A DNA stretch of 64,000 nt from Chlorobaculum limnaeum (GTDB lineage: Bacteria > Bacteroidota > Chlorobiia > Chlorobiales > Chlorobiaceae): the NCBI RefSeq assembly GCF_001747405.1, contig NZ_CP017305.1, forward strand, positions 1,258,001 through 1,322,000, read 5' to 3'. The notes beneath the pieces are model-generated. The model was not told where the DNA came from. It searched no databases and saw nothing but the letters and a program-made list of their open reading frames with translations. Below are positions 1 through 8,694 of the stretch, in pieces. A program made the translations under genes and the position numbers. The first letter of the stretch is position 1. The number at the start of each line of letters is the position of its first letter.

Positions 1-960
1 GCCCTGCGTGAAGCCGGCGCGCTCGTGCCCGATACCTTTGGCGGTCTCAGCAAGGCTATCAAGCAGGTTTACGAAGAGCTGCTCGCCTCTGGCGCCATCA
101 AGCCCGAGTCCGAAATCGACGAGGCGCTCTTGCCCGAGCTGCCGCCGAGCGTTCAGGAGGTCATGAAGCAGGGTGAAGTGATCGTCGAGCCGCTCATCCG
201 CACCACCATATCCGATGATCGCGGCGAAGAACCTCGCTACGCCGGTTACGCCGCTTCGGAACTTTGCGCGAAAGGCTACGGCATCGAGGATGTCGTCGCT
301 CTGCTCTGGGGCAAGAAGCTTCCGACCCGCGAGGAGTCCGAGATCATCAAGCGCATCATCATGATCTCCGCCGACCACGGTCCGGCCGTGTCGGGCGCTT
401 TCGGAACCATCATCGGCGCTTGCGCAGGCATCGATATGCCGCAGGCTGTCTCTGCCGGCATGACCATGATCGGCCCGCGTTTCGGCGGTGCTGTGACCAA
501 CGCTGGCAAATACTTCAAGATGGGCGTGAAGGAGTATCCGAACGACATCCCCGGTTTTCTTGCCTGGATGAAGAAGAACGTCGGCCCGGTTCCTGGCATT
601 GGCCACAGGGTCAAGAGCCTCAGGAACCCCGACCAGCGCGTGAAGTACCTCGTCAGCTACGTGAAGAACGAAACGTCGCTGCACACGCCGATTCTCAACT
701 ACGCGCTCGAAGTCGAGAAGATCACGACCGCCAAGAAGGATAACCTGATCCTGAACGTCGATGGCACCATGGGTTGCATTCTCATGGACCTCGGCTTCCC
801 GGAGCACTCCCTGAACGGCTTCTTCGTTTTGGCCCGCACCATTGGCATGATCGGCCACTGGATCGACCAGAACAACCAGAACTCGCGCCTGATCAGGCTC
901 TACGACTACCTGATCAACTACGCCGTCAAACCGGAACGCCCGGTTCCCGACAAGAAGTAA
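1..960 (+). CDS. aclA: ATP-citrate lyase large subunit, C-terminal part (5' end outside window)
   Basis: The frame is open from the first base, so this is the 3' part of a longer gene; 319 residues are visible. ATP-citrate lyase splits citrate with CoA and ATP into acetyl-CoA and oxaloacetate and is the key cleavage enzyme of the reverse TCA cycle in green sulfur bacteria. The visible part is the citrate-synthase-like citryl-CoA lyase domain, with the histidine motifs DHGPAVSGA and GIGHRVKS and the RFGGA loop. The CoA-ligase half and the phosphohistidine site would lie upstream. A strong terminator follows the stop. aclB, normally next to aclA, would be off the left edge. Identification is firm. 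Confidence 0.95.
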   Translation, partial: ALREAGALVPDTFGGLSKAIKQVYEELLASGAIKPESEIDEALLPELPPSVQEVMKQGEVIVEPLIRTTISDDRGEEPRYAGYAASELCAKGYGIEDVVALLWGKKLPTREESEIIKRIIMISADHGPAVSGAFGTIIGACAGIDMPQAVSAGMTMIGPRFGGAVTNAGKYFKMGVKEYPNDIPGFLAWMKKNVGPVPGIGHRVKSLRNPDQRVKYLVSYVKNETSLHTPILNYALEVEKITTAKKDNLILNVDGTMGCILMDLGFPEHSLNGFFVLARTIGMIGHWIDQNNQNSRLIRLYDYLINYAVKPERPVPDKK

Positions 961-980
961 GCGTCAGGGTTAGACAAGAC

Positions 981-1018
981 AAAAAAAGCCGCCCAGACTC
1001 AAAAGGGCGGCTTTTTTT
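981..1018 (+). terminator. Rho-independent terminator after aclA
   Basis: A perfect hairpin pairs GCCGCCC (988-994) with GGGCGGC (1005-1011) and is flanked by seven A and seven T, so it could work in both directions. It begins 21 bases after the aclA stop and isolates aclA from the AT-rich gene that follows. Confidence 0.93.
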
Positions 1019-1139
1019 GTTTGTGGGGGATTTGAGGGCTGGGGAATAGGGTGTTTTTCCGAGACTTTTCGTAGTTTTTACATTGCATAATAGTCATCAA
1101 AGTAGTACACAGAAACCATACTGCTCATTGGAACAGAAC

Positions 1140-3440
1140 ATGCCAAACTATGACTTTAAAACGCTGTCTCCGGTTGATTTTGAGATACTCTCTCACGATT
1201 TAATTCAAGAGGAACTTTCTCTGACTTTGCAGTCTTTCACTTCAGGCAGAGATGGGGGAGTTGATTTTCGCTACTCGCTTGATGACTCTGGGGATATTGT
1301 GATACAATGCAAACACTACACTGATTCAGGTTATGATTCTTTACTGAATACTCTCGAAAAAAAGGAACTCCCCAAAATCCGAAAGCTCTCGCCAAAACGT
1401 TATCTGTTAACTACATCTGTTCCTCTGACGCCTTACCGCAAGGACAAGATTTTTCATCTTTTAGACCCATATATAATATCTACTAACGATATTTATGGAA
1501 AGGACGATTTAAACAATCTCCTTGGGAAATTCTCATTCATTGAAAGAAAGACCATTAAACTCTGGTTGTTTAGTCTACCACTTCTGGAAGATTTGTTACA
1601 TGCTCGCATTCATAACATATCCAAGGCAGAGCTTCAACGTATTCGAGAAAAGGCAAAGCTTTACGTGCAGAATGACAGCTTTAAACAAGCGGCTGAAATC
1701 CTTGAGACACACAATTTCTGCGTTATTGCTGGATTGCCTGGCATTGGTAAGACAATCCTTGCCGAAATGCTTGCCCTTGATTATAATCGAGCTGGATACG
1801 AAATCATCAAAGTCACCCATGATATAGCAGAAGCTTGGGACCTCAACAGTACAGAGACAAAAAGACTTTTTTACTATGATGATTTCCTTGGTCAATCATC
1901 AGTTACCGAGAAGCTTCGAAAAAACGAGGATCAGTGCATTTTGGATTTCGTTCATGCAGTGCGCGATACCCCTCATACAAAGCTCATTATGACGACAAGG
2001 GAGCATATATTGCAACAAGCATATCAAGAATATGAGAAGCTGAATCGTGACCGTTTTTCTGATCAGAAATGCGTTGTTGATCTTACGAAGTACACCAGAA
2101 TGAATCGTGCTCGCATCCTTTACAACCATATCTACTTTTCTGATCTTAAGCCTGAATATCGAGCCGCGTTACTTTCTAATCGCACCTATTTAACCATTGT
2201 CGATCACCGTAATTACAGCCCAAGGATTATTAAACTTCTTACAGAAAATGCTCGTCTTCGTGACGTACCAATATCTGATTATTCAGCATTTTTTAAAAAA
2301 AGCCTTGATAATCCGTTATTGGTCTGGGAGCACGCATTCGAGAGGAGTCTTTCGCAAGCAGCACGGAATTTGCTAATGGTGCTTGCCACAATGCCGCATG
2401 AGTGCTTCATGGATGATCTAAAGTCTGCGTATCACGCCTATAATCTTTTATATGCCAAATGGTATGCAGCGACAATCAGCCCACAAGATTTTCAAACTGC
2501 ACTCAAAGAATTAGATGGTGAGTTCCTTAAGTACGATCCGGAAGAACTTGGTGTTATTGTGAGTTTCACAAATCCTTCCGCAGCTGACTATGTCCGCCAA
2601 CATATAGAGATGAACATTGATGAACTAAACATTTTACTTGAATCAATTCATTATTATGAACAGCTAAGTATTATTTGGTCTTGGACTGCTACCCGTAAAA
2701 AGGTTATCCAGTTGATCAATAAAAATCTCAATCTTTATTCGGAAATAATGCGACGAGTAACAACCGAACAGCCATGCAGAATCATAACTTATATAATAGG
2801 AGAAAACAAAAGAAAAGATTATTGGGCACATTCTTTGGAGGAGCGTATGGCTCTCGTAACTAAAATTTCTATCAGCACAAAAGTCGCTCTAAATTCAATT
2901 GTTCAAGGCGGAATTCAGTTTGTTGAATCACGTATAGAAAGTGGTAAATTCGACAGGCGAGGACTTGCAGATTTAATCGTAGCGCTTCACAAGGTTTACG
3001 ATCCTTTAAGTCGTATTTGGATTGATAAGAAGATGCCTTCTTTCATTGAGTCACTGATTGTACAACCAAGATGGGTTGATGAATTAAGGCCAATTTGCAA
3101 TCTTGTTGAAGAAGAACCTGAGATGTTTACAAAGACAATGGTTGAACGTGTTGCTTTATCCTTAAAACGTGTTGCACAATCAACCTTGGACGATTCTTAT
3201 CAACTTAATGCTGAAAGCTTACGAGAGGATGCCGAAGCCTTAGAATCAATGGCTAAAATAGTTTCTGTAAATGTACAAGATATAATCTTTAATTTGCGTC
3301 TGCTTGCAGATGAGAAAGATGAAGAGGCATCAGAACGCGATGAAAGTCTTGAATATTCATATAGTTCATCCAGAGATGCCGAATGCGCATCGAATGAAGA
3401 TATTGATTCTCTATTTTCTACGCTTACAATGAGCACATAG
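1140..3440 (+). CDS. Mrr-type nuclease fused to STAND-like P-loop NTPase (putative defence protein)
   Basis: A 766-residue multidomain protein. Residues 5-65 look like an Mrr/PD-(D/E)xK endonuclease core: GRDGGVDFR followed by IVIQCKHY gives D42 and Q56-x-K58. A P-loop NTPase follows, with Walker A GLPGIGKT at about 198-205 and a Walker B-like FYYDDF near 245. The long helical C-terminal half looks like a sensor region and its last 60 residues are acidic and serine-rich. This order matches nSTAND3-type restriction-endonuclease/NTPase proteins, several relatives of which are antiviral. An in-frame TTG at 1083 would add 19 unlike residues; I prefer ATG 1140 because family members begin close to this NYDFxTL sequence. 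It is a single gene and much more AT-rich than its neighbours, suggesting transfer. The defence role is inferred. Confidence 0.8.
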   Translation: MPNYDFKTLSPVDFEILSHDLIQEELSLTLQSFTSGRDGGVDFRYSLDDSGDIVIQCKHYTDSGYDSLLNTLEKKELPKIRKLSPKRYLLTTSVPLTPYRKDKIFHLLDPYIISTNDIYGKDDLNNLLGKFSFIERKTIKLWLFSLPLLEDLLHARIHNISKAELQRIREKAKLYVQNDSFKQAAEILETHNFCVIAGLPGIGKTILAEMLALDYNRAGYEIIKVTHDIAEAWDLNSTETKRLFYYDDFLGQSSVTEKLRKNEDQCILDFVHAVRDTPHTKLIMTTREHILQQAYQEYEKLNRDRFSDQKCVVDLTKYTRMNRARILYNHIYFSDLKPEYRAALLSNRTYLTIVDHRNYSPRIIKLLTENARLRDVPISDYSAFFKKSLDNPLLVWEHAFERSLSQAARNLLMVLATMPHECFMDDLKSAYHAYNLLYAKWYAATISPQDFQTALKELDGEFLKYDPEELGVIVSFTNPSAADYVRQHIEMNIDELNILLESIHYYEQLSIIWSWTATRKKVIQLINKNLNLYSEIMRRVTTEQPCRIITYIIGENKRKDYWAHSLEERMALVTKISISTKVALNSIVQGGIQFVESRIESGKFDRRGLADLIVALHKVYDPLSRIWIDKKMPSFIESLIVQPRWVDELRPICNLVEEEPEMFTKTMVERVALSLKRVAQSTLDDSYQLNAESLREDAEALESMAKIVSVNVQDIIFNLRLLADEKDEEASERDESLEYSYSSSRDAECASNEDIDSLFSTLTMST

Positions 3441-3488
3441 ATACTGGTTGCTATTCGGGAAATCTTCTGTTCTTTTCCCATCAAAGTC

Positions 3489-4661
3489 TCACATCCCCGG
3501 AATCCTCGGGATGTATTTCATCTTCGACAACTTGTAATAATACCCCCACCCCTTTTTCAGCCAGTGGCCGACTATCGGCATCGGGATGAACATTTCGCTG
3601 TGGCCGGTGCGATAGACGAAGCCTGCTCCGTCGCCGGTGTCCATGACGCAGAGGACGTTCAGGTGCTCCTGGTAGCCCTTCATCGGCTCCTGATGGCCGA
3701 AGTGTTCGGCGAGGCAGTTGTTGGCTGCGCATTCCGCCATGAACTCCGCGATGTGGCCCTGCTTGGCTTTCCACTCCGGCCCTTCGAGTGCCACCGAATC
3801 ACCAACCGCGTACCAGCCGTTCACGCCGACCACGCGGCAGAAGTCGTCGATCTTCACGAAGCCCGCCTCGTTGAGCGGCAAGTCGGATGCCTTGACGACG
3901 CTGTGGCCCGATCCGGCGGGGATGAACATCGTCAGATCGCTCTGGAGCTTGCTGCCGTCCTCGAACACCACGCCGTCCTTCTCGAAGCGCGTGATCTTCT
4001 TGCCGTAGCGTTGCTTGAAGTTCTTCGCCTTGAACATTTTGGCCATCATGTCGAGCGCTTTCTGCCCCATTTTCTGGCCCGGCGAAGCCATCGGGGCGAA
4101 GAAGGTCATCTCGAAATTGTCCCTGATGCCGAGCTTGGTGAGCTTGTGGTGCAGGTTGAAAAACAGCTCGAAGCCGGGGCCGCCGCGCACGCCGCTGGGG
4201 TCTTTCGGGTTGCCGCCGAAGCCGAAGGCGATCTTGCCGTGGCCGCGTTCGATGAGTGCGTCGATCTTCTCCCGCAGGCGGAGCGAGTGCTCCGGCGCGC
4301 CGCAGATCGAAAGCGTGTGTTCTGCGCCTTCGTGCTTCACCTTGTCTGATCCGAGCGCGATCACGAGGAAGTCGAAGTCACTGCGGACGCCCGCTTTTTC
4401 AAGCGCGACGGAGTCCCGGCTGGAGTCGATGGAAGTCACCGTATCGAGCGTCAGTGAAAAGCCGTGTTTCCGCGCGATTTTCTCCAGCGGGAAGGCCACG
4501 TTTTTGAACTCCTCCGTGCCGACCGGAATCCAGATAGCGATGGGATAGATGAACAGATACTCTCTGGCGGAAACCACCTCGACCTCGAACCCTCGCTTGC
4601 GGAATGCGATGGCCGCCGCAACACCGGCAATGCCTCCGCCAAGAATCAGTACTTTTTTCAC
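3489..4661 (-). CDS. sqrF: Sulfide:quinone oxidoreductase-like flavoprotein (SqrF type)
   Basis: A FAD/NAD(P)-binding flavoprotein of about 390 residues. It has an N-terminal dinucleotide fold (GGGIAG), a second FAD-contact segment with GWYAVGD, and an amphipathic aromatic and basic C-terminus (HWLKKGWGYYYKL) typical of membrane-bound sulfide:quinone reductases, which oxidise sulfide and pass electrons to the quinone pool. Numbered from TTG 4667, cysteines 122 and 340 fit the outer members of the classic redox trio, but the middle cysteine is absent (NPKDPSG region). From memory, C. tepidum also has an SQR homologue (CT1087, SqrF) beside its acl genes, which supports the call. Start is ambiguous: TTG 4667 or GTG 4661; I chose GTG because it places the Rossmann strand at residue 2. 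Neither has a clear ribosome-binding site. Confidence 0.78.
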   Translation of the reverse strand: MKKVLILGGGIAGVAAAIAFRKRGFEVEVVSAREYLFIYPIAIWIPVGTEEFKNVAFPLEKIARKHGFSLTLDTVTSIDSSRDSVALEKAGVRSDFDFLVIALGSDKVKHEGAEHTLSICGAPEHSLRLREKIDALIERGHGKIAFGFGGNPKDPSGVRGGPGFELFFNLHHKLTKLGIRDNFEMTFFAPMASPGQKMGQKALDMMAKMFKAKNFKQRYGKKITRFEKDGVVFEDGSKLQSDLTMFIPAGSGHSVVKASDLPLNEAGFVKIDDFCRVVGVNGWYAVGDSVALEGPEWKAKQGHIAEFMAECAANNCLAEHFGHQEPMKGYQEHLNVLCVMDTGDGAGFVYRTGHSEMFIPMPIVGHWLKKGWGYYYKLSKMKYIPRIPGM

Positions 4662-4728
4662 TTCCAATCACTGGTAATGGTTGATGCCCGAAGGCATTAG
4701 AAGACGTAAGGCCGTTAATATAGGGAAA

Positions 4729-4747
4729 TATTGGTCATATGCCAATA
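4729..4747. promoter_or_regulatory. Near-perfect palindrome in the sqr/korA divergent promoter region
   Basis: TATTGG (4729-4734) and CCAATA (4742-4747) flank TCATATG, giving an operator-like inverted repeat about 70 bases upstream of the SQR-like gene. It lies between divergently transcribed SQR-like and korA genes. The regulatory role is only inferred from symmetry and position. Confidence 0.35.
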
Positions 4748-4948
4748 ATTTAAAATCGAGATATGGCTACTCGGCCTCGGCATTCACACGGAACGCATAG
4801 CCCTCGCCGGGGCGTTGTTGGTTTACAAATCGATTTAAAAATCAGGGCGTTGCGTTTTCAGGTGCTGCTCTGAATTTCACTGCGAGGAAGAGGCCGCGCG
4901 TCATTCGACCAGAGATGCGGATTTTTCAGTCAAACCGGGAGCCGTGTC

Positions 4949-6664
4949 ATGCAACAACAACCAGACGATTTTTCGATGGTCTTCGAGGGGGCTGCCGGGC
5001 AGGGTGTCCAGACAATCACCTCATTGCTGCTTCCTCTACTCAGAGACGGCGGCTACCATATTTTTTCGTGCACGGAGTTCATGTCCCGCATCCGGGGCGG
5101 CAGCAACAGCACCGAGATCCGCATAACCGGAAAGCCGCGCCGCGCCTATGTTTCCCGCATCGACCTCTTGCTGGCGCTGACGCCCTACGCATACGACCGG
5201 CTCCACGCGCGGTTGCATGAACGCGCGCTCATTTTTGCCGAAAAGGCGCAGTTCGGCGAGCATTGGGACGAGCGCTGCATCGAGACGCCGCTGGGCCGGT
5301 TCGCAGCCGAGGCTGGCGGAGCGGTGTACGCCAACGTTTCGGCAGTCGGCGTGGTGCTTGCCGTGCTCGGTATTCCGCTCGAACGGTGCCAGGAGTATCT
5401 GCGGGAGCAGTTCGCGGGCAAAGGCGAGGAGGTGGTCGAGCGCAACATCCGGGCGGCCCGGCTCGGCTACGAGTTCGGAGTTCAGTTGCCCGCCGACCGG
5501 AGGCCGAAGCTGCCTGAACCGGCGGCGGAAATTCGCGGCGACTCGCTCATGATGGACGGCACCTCGGCGATTGGCATCGGGGCCATTGCCGCCGGATGCA
5601 ATTTCATCTGCTCCTATCCCATGTCGCCCGGCACCGGCGTTCTGACCTTTCTGGCGGCGCGGGCGAAAACGTTCGGCATCGTGGTCGATCAGGCCGAGGA
5701 CGAAATCGCCGCGATCAATGCCGGGCTTGGCGCATCGTACGCAGGCGCGAAAGCGCTGGTGACCACCTCCGGCGGCGGATTCGACCTGATGCAGGAGGGG
5801 ATGAGCCTGGCAGGAATGATCGAGACGCCGATTGTGGTGCACATCGGCCAGCGTCCCGGCCCGGCGACCGGCCTGCCGACCCGCACGGAGCAGGGCGACC
5901 TCGACCTTGCGTTGCACGCCGGGCATGGTGAATTCGCGAGAGCGATCTTCGCGCCCGGCACACTCGGCGAGGCCATCGACACGATGCAGCGCGCATTCGA
6001 TACCGCCCTGCGCTACCAGATTCCGGTCGTCGTGCTGACAGACCAGTACCTGCTCGATGCCGTGTCAACCATCGGAGCGGGCGAGATCGTGAGGCTCCCG
6101 GCAACGCTCGCCATCGTCGAAACCAGTCAAGAGTACAAGCGATACGCCTTTACGGACGATGGCCTGAGCCCGCGCGGCGTGCCCGGATACGGCACCGGGA
6201 TCGTGCGCGTCGATTCCGACGAGCATGACGAGGAGGGGCTGATCACCGAGAACTTCGAGATGCGACGCCGGATGGTGGACAAGCGGCTCCAGCGGTTGAA
6301 CGCGCTCCGGCGTGAGGCGCTGCGCCCGACCGTCATCGGCAATGCGGAGGAGGCGGAAATCATCGCCGTTTGCTGGGGGTCGAACAGGGGGGTGCTCGAA
6401 GAGGCGCTCGAACGACTCGACGACAGCCGCTTTGCCGGGCTTCATTTCGCGCAGGTCTGGCCGCTCTCGCCCGACACCGCTGGGTTGCTGTGCAACGACC
6501 GCAAGACAATCGTTGTCATCGAGAACAACGCGCTCGGGCAGTTCGCCAATCTGCTGCATCGGGAGACCGGCATCGCGGCTTCCCGCCGAATTCTGAAAGC
6601 CACCGGCGAACCCTTCAGCGTCGAGGAAATAGTCGAACAACTCAGGGAGGTGCTCAATGGATAA
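4949..6664 (+). CDS. korA: 2-oxoacid:ferredoxin oxidoreductase, fused gamma/alpha subunit (KorA type)
   Basis: A 571-residue subunit. The first about 190 residues are the gamma domain (EGAAGQGVQT start, FMSRIRGGSN), and the rest is the alpha domain that closes over thiamine diphosphate (SYPMSPGTG, DEIAAINAGLGASYAGAKALVTTSGGG split over positions 240-275). With KorB it would make 2-oxoglutarate from succinyl-CoA, CO2 and reduced ferredoxin in the reverse TCA cycle, or run in reverse. Specificity for 2-oxoglutarate rather than pyruvate or another 2-oxoacid is not proven by sequence. ATG 4949 has a GGGAG motif 8 bases upstream. The gene overlaps korB by 8 bases, implying coupled translation. Confidence 0.88.
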   Translation: MQQQPDDFSMVFEGAAGQGVQTITSLLLPLLRDGGYHIFSCTEFMSRIRGGSNSTEIRITGKPRRAYVSRIDLLLALTPYAYDRLHARLHERALIFAEKAQFGEHWDERCIETPLGRFAAEAGGAVYANVSAVGVVLAVLGIPLERCQEYLREQFAGKGEEVVERNIRAARLGYEFGVQLPADRRPKLPEPAAEIRGDSLMMDGTSAIGIGAIAAGCNFICSYPMSPGTGVLTFLAARAKTFGIVVDQAEDEIAAINAGLGASYAGAKALVTTSGGGFDLMQEGMSLAGMIETPIVVHIGQRPGPATGLPTRTEQGDLDLALHAGHGEFARAIFAPGTLGEAIDTMQRAFDTALRYQIPVVVLTDQYLLDAVSTIGAGEIVRLPATLAIVETSQEYKRYAFTDDGLSPRGVPGYGTGIVRVDSDEHDEEGLITENFEMRRRMVDKRLQRLNALRREALRPTVIGNAEEAEIIAVCWGSNRGVLEEALERLDDSRFAGLHFAQVWPLSPDTAGLLCNDRKTIVVIENNALGQFANLLHRETGIAASRRILKATGEPFSVEEIVEQLREVLNG

Positions 6665-7517
6665 GCAGCAAACCGCGTTCGATATGCCCGCCAGCACCGA
6701 CGTGGCCTGGTGCCCCGGATGCGGGAACCACAAGGTGATCGAGGCGGTGGGGGGAGCGCTGGAAGCGCTGAGGATCGAACCCGAACATCTGGTGATGGTT
6801 TCGGGCATCGGCCAGGCGGCCAAAGCGCCGCAATACCTGAAGGTCAACATGTTCAACGGCCTGCACGGACGCGCCCTGCCTGCGGCGCTCGGCATCCGGC
6901 TCGCGAACAAGGAACTCACGGTGGTCGTCGAATCGGGCGACGGCGACCTGTACGGCGAGGGGGGCAACCACTTTCTGCACGCCATCCGGCGTAATTTCAA
7001 CGTCACCATCATCGCGCACGACAACATGATCTACGGCCTCACCAAGGGGCAGGCGTCGCCAACATCGCGGCGCTGCATGAAGACTCCGGTGCAGGTGGGC
7101 GGCGTTTTGCTCGAACCGTTCAACCCGCTCGCCGTGGCGCTCGCGCTCGACGCGCCGTTCGTCGCCAGGGCGTTTGCCGGGAATGTCGAGCAGACCCGAT
7201 CGATCATCATGGAGGCGATCCGCTTCAAGGGATGCGCACTGGTCGATGTCTTCCAGCCGTGCGTCGTTTTCAACAAGCTGAACACGTATCAATGGTTCCG
7301 GGAGAACACCTGCGAGCTGCCCGAAGATCACGATCCCTCGGATCGGCAGATGGCGATGGCGCAGGCGTTCCGGAGCGATCCGCTTCCGCTCGGTATTTTC
7401 TATCGGAATGACAAGCGTAAAATTTACGAGGATCTCGCCGGAACAGGGGAGCCGCTTTTCCGGCAGACGCCCACGAGCGACGAAGCGTTCCGGGCGATGC
7501 TCGAAGCGTTTCGGTGA
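6657..7517 (+). CDS. korB: 2-oxoacid:ferredoxin oxidoreductase, beta subunit (KorB type)
   Basis: A 286-residue thiamine-diphosphate-binding beta subunit. It has an N-terminal cluster-binding WCPGCGN motif, a later cysteine pair (GCALVDVFQPC) and the GDGDLYGEGGNH metal/diphosphate motif followed by HDNMIYGLTKGQ. The length and lack of an extra 4Fe-4S domain fit a two-subunit KorAB enzyme that works with soluble ferredoxin in the cytoplasm. A good ribosome-binding site (GGGAGG) sits inside the end of korA. The start of the next gene follows within about 70 bases, so the three genes probably form one operon. Confidence 0.88.
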   Translation: MDKQQTAFDMPASTDVAWCPGCGNHKVIEAVGGALEALRIEPEHLVMVSGIGQAAKAPQYLKVNMFNGLHGRALPAALGIRLANKELTVVVESGDGDLYGEGGNHFLHAIRRNFNVTIIAHDNMIYGLTKGQASPTSRRCMKTPVQVGGVLLEPFNPLAVALALDAPFVARAFAGNVEQTRSIIMEAIRFKGCALVDVFQPCVVFNKLNTYQWFRENTCELPEDHDPSDRQMAMAQAFRSDPLPLGIFYRNDKRKIYEDLAGTGEPLFRQTPTSDEAFRAMLEAFR

Positions 7518-7588
7518 AGGGCAGCAGGGAACAACCAGATTGCGTTGCTTATATTCTCTATGTATCCCGAAACCAACGATCCGATGCC

Positions 7589-8575
7589 ATGAGCGATCGA
7601 AACCACGCTTTTGCCAGCGACGAACCGCCGGAAATCCAGATTCATCCGCATGACTGCTACCACGCCGTCATCGAACAATGCGCCGCGCTGCCGCCGCTCG
7701 TAACCGCCGTCGTGCATCCGGTTGACGCGCATGTGCTGGCCGCCGTGTCGGATGCCGTGCTGGAAATGCTGATTACGCCGATCCTCGTCGGTCCAGTCGC
7801 TCGCATCGAAAAAGCTGCCGCCGAGGCCGGAATCGACCTGTCGAACTGGCGGCTGATCGACGCGCCGCACAGCCACGCCGCCGCCGAAAAGGCGGTCGAG
7901 CTGGCGGCTTCGGGCCAGGTCAAGGCGATCATGAAAGGCTCGCTGCACACCGACGAACTGCTCGGGCCGATTGTCGCCCACGGTTCTGGCTTGCGCACCG
8001 GGCGGAGGCTGTCGCACGCTTACGTGATGGATACGGCCGGATACCACAAATGGCTCATCGTCACCGATGCGGTGGTAAACATTTCGCCCGATCTGTGTAC
8101 GAAGGCGGACATCTGCCGGAACGCGGTCGATGCCTGGGTTGCGCTGACAGGGGAGTCTCGCCTGCCGAAAATCGCCGTGCTGGCCGCCGTGGAGGTGGTC
8201 AATCCCGCCATGCAGGCCACGCTCGACGCGGCGGCACTCTGTAAAATGGCCGAACGCGGCCAGATCACGGGATGCATCATCGACGGCCCGCTTGCCTTCG
8301 ACAACGCCATCAGTCAGGAGGCCGCAAAGGAGAAGCGCATCGTTTCGCAGGTTGCGGGCGACGCGGACATTCTGCTCGCGCCGGATATCGAGGCGGGCAA
8401 CATCCTCGCCAAGCAGCTCACCTTCATCAGCCACGCCGACGCGGCGGGCGTCGTCATGGGCGCGAAGGTGCCGGTCATCCTCACCAGCCGCGCGGACAAT
8501 CTGCGGACAAGAGTCCTCTCCTGCGCGCTCGCCGTGCATGTCCAGAATGCGAGGCAAGAGGGGCGGATAAAATAG
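7589..8575 (+). CDS. Phosphate acetyl/butyryltransferase family protein
   Basis: A 328-residue protein of the Pta/Ptb family, which exchanges CoA and phosphate on short acyl groups. Recognisable segments are VHPVDAHVL, the KAIMKGSLHTDELL loop, GRRLSHAYVMDT, GPLAFDNAIS and VAGDADILLAPDIEAGN, in the order seen in phosphate acyltransferases without an N-terminal MaoC or enoyl-CoA hydratase domain. I start at ATG 7589 (MSDRNH); an earlier in-frame start at 7514 would overlap korB and add unlike sequence. Lying directly behind korAB, it may convert the acyl-CoA formed or consumed by that enzyme to an acyl phosphate. Acyl specificity cannot be read from sequence. Confidence 0.78.
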   Translation: MSDRNHAFASDEPPEIQIHPHDCYHAVIEQCAALPPLVTAVVHPVDAHVLAAVSDAVLEMLITPILVGPVARIEKAAAEAGIDLSNWRLIDAPHSHAAAEKAVELAASGQVKAIMKGSLHTDELLGPIVAHGSGLRTGRRLSHAYVMDTAGYHKWLIVTDAVVNISPDLCTKADICRNAVDAWVALTGESRLPKIAVLAAVEVVNPAMQATLDAAALCKMAERGQITGCIIDGPLAFDNAISQEAAKEKRIVSQVAGDADILLAPDIEAGNILAKQLTFISHADAAGVVMGAKVPVILTSRADNLRTRVLSCALAVHVQNARQEGRIK

Positions 8576-8620
8576 GGAGGCGCTGCCGACAGCACATCGC
8601 TACCGAGCCTCATCGATCAG

Positions 8621-8653
8621 GAAAACCCGAACTGCTCCGGTTTTCTTTTTTTT
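8621..8653 (+). terminator. Rho-independent terminator after the korAB-phosphotransacylase operon
   Basis: GAAAACC (8621-8627) pairs with GGTTTTC (8639-8645), followed by a long T tract to 8653. It sits 46 bases past the phosphate acyltransferase stop and before the convergent SDR gene. Confidence 0.85.
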
Positions 8654-8694
8654 GACCATACGTCAATCGATGATGCAGATGTCAAGATGCAAAA

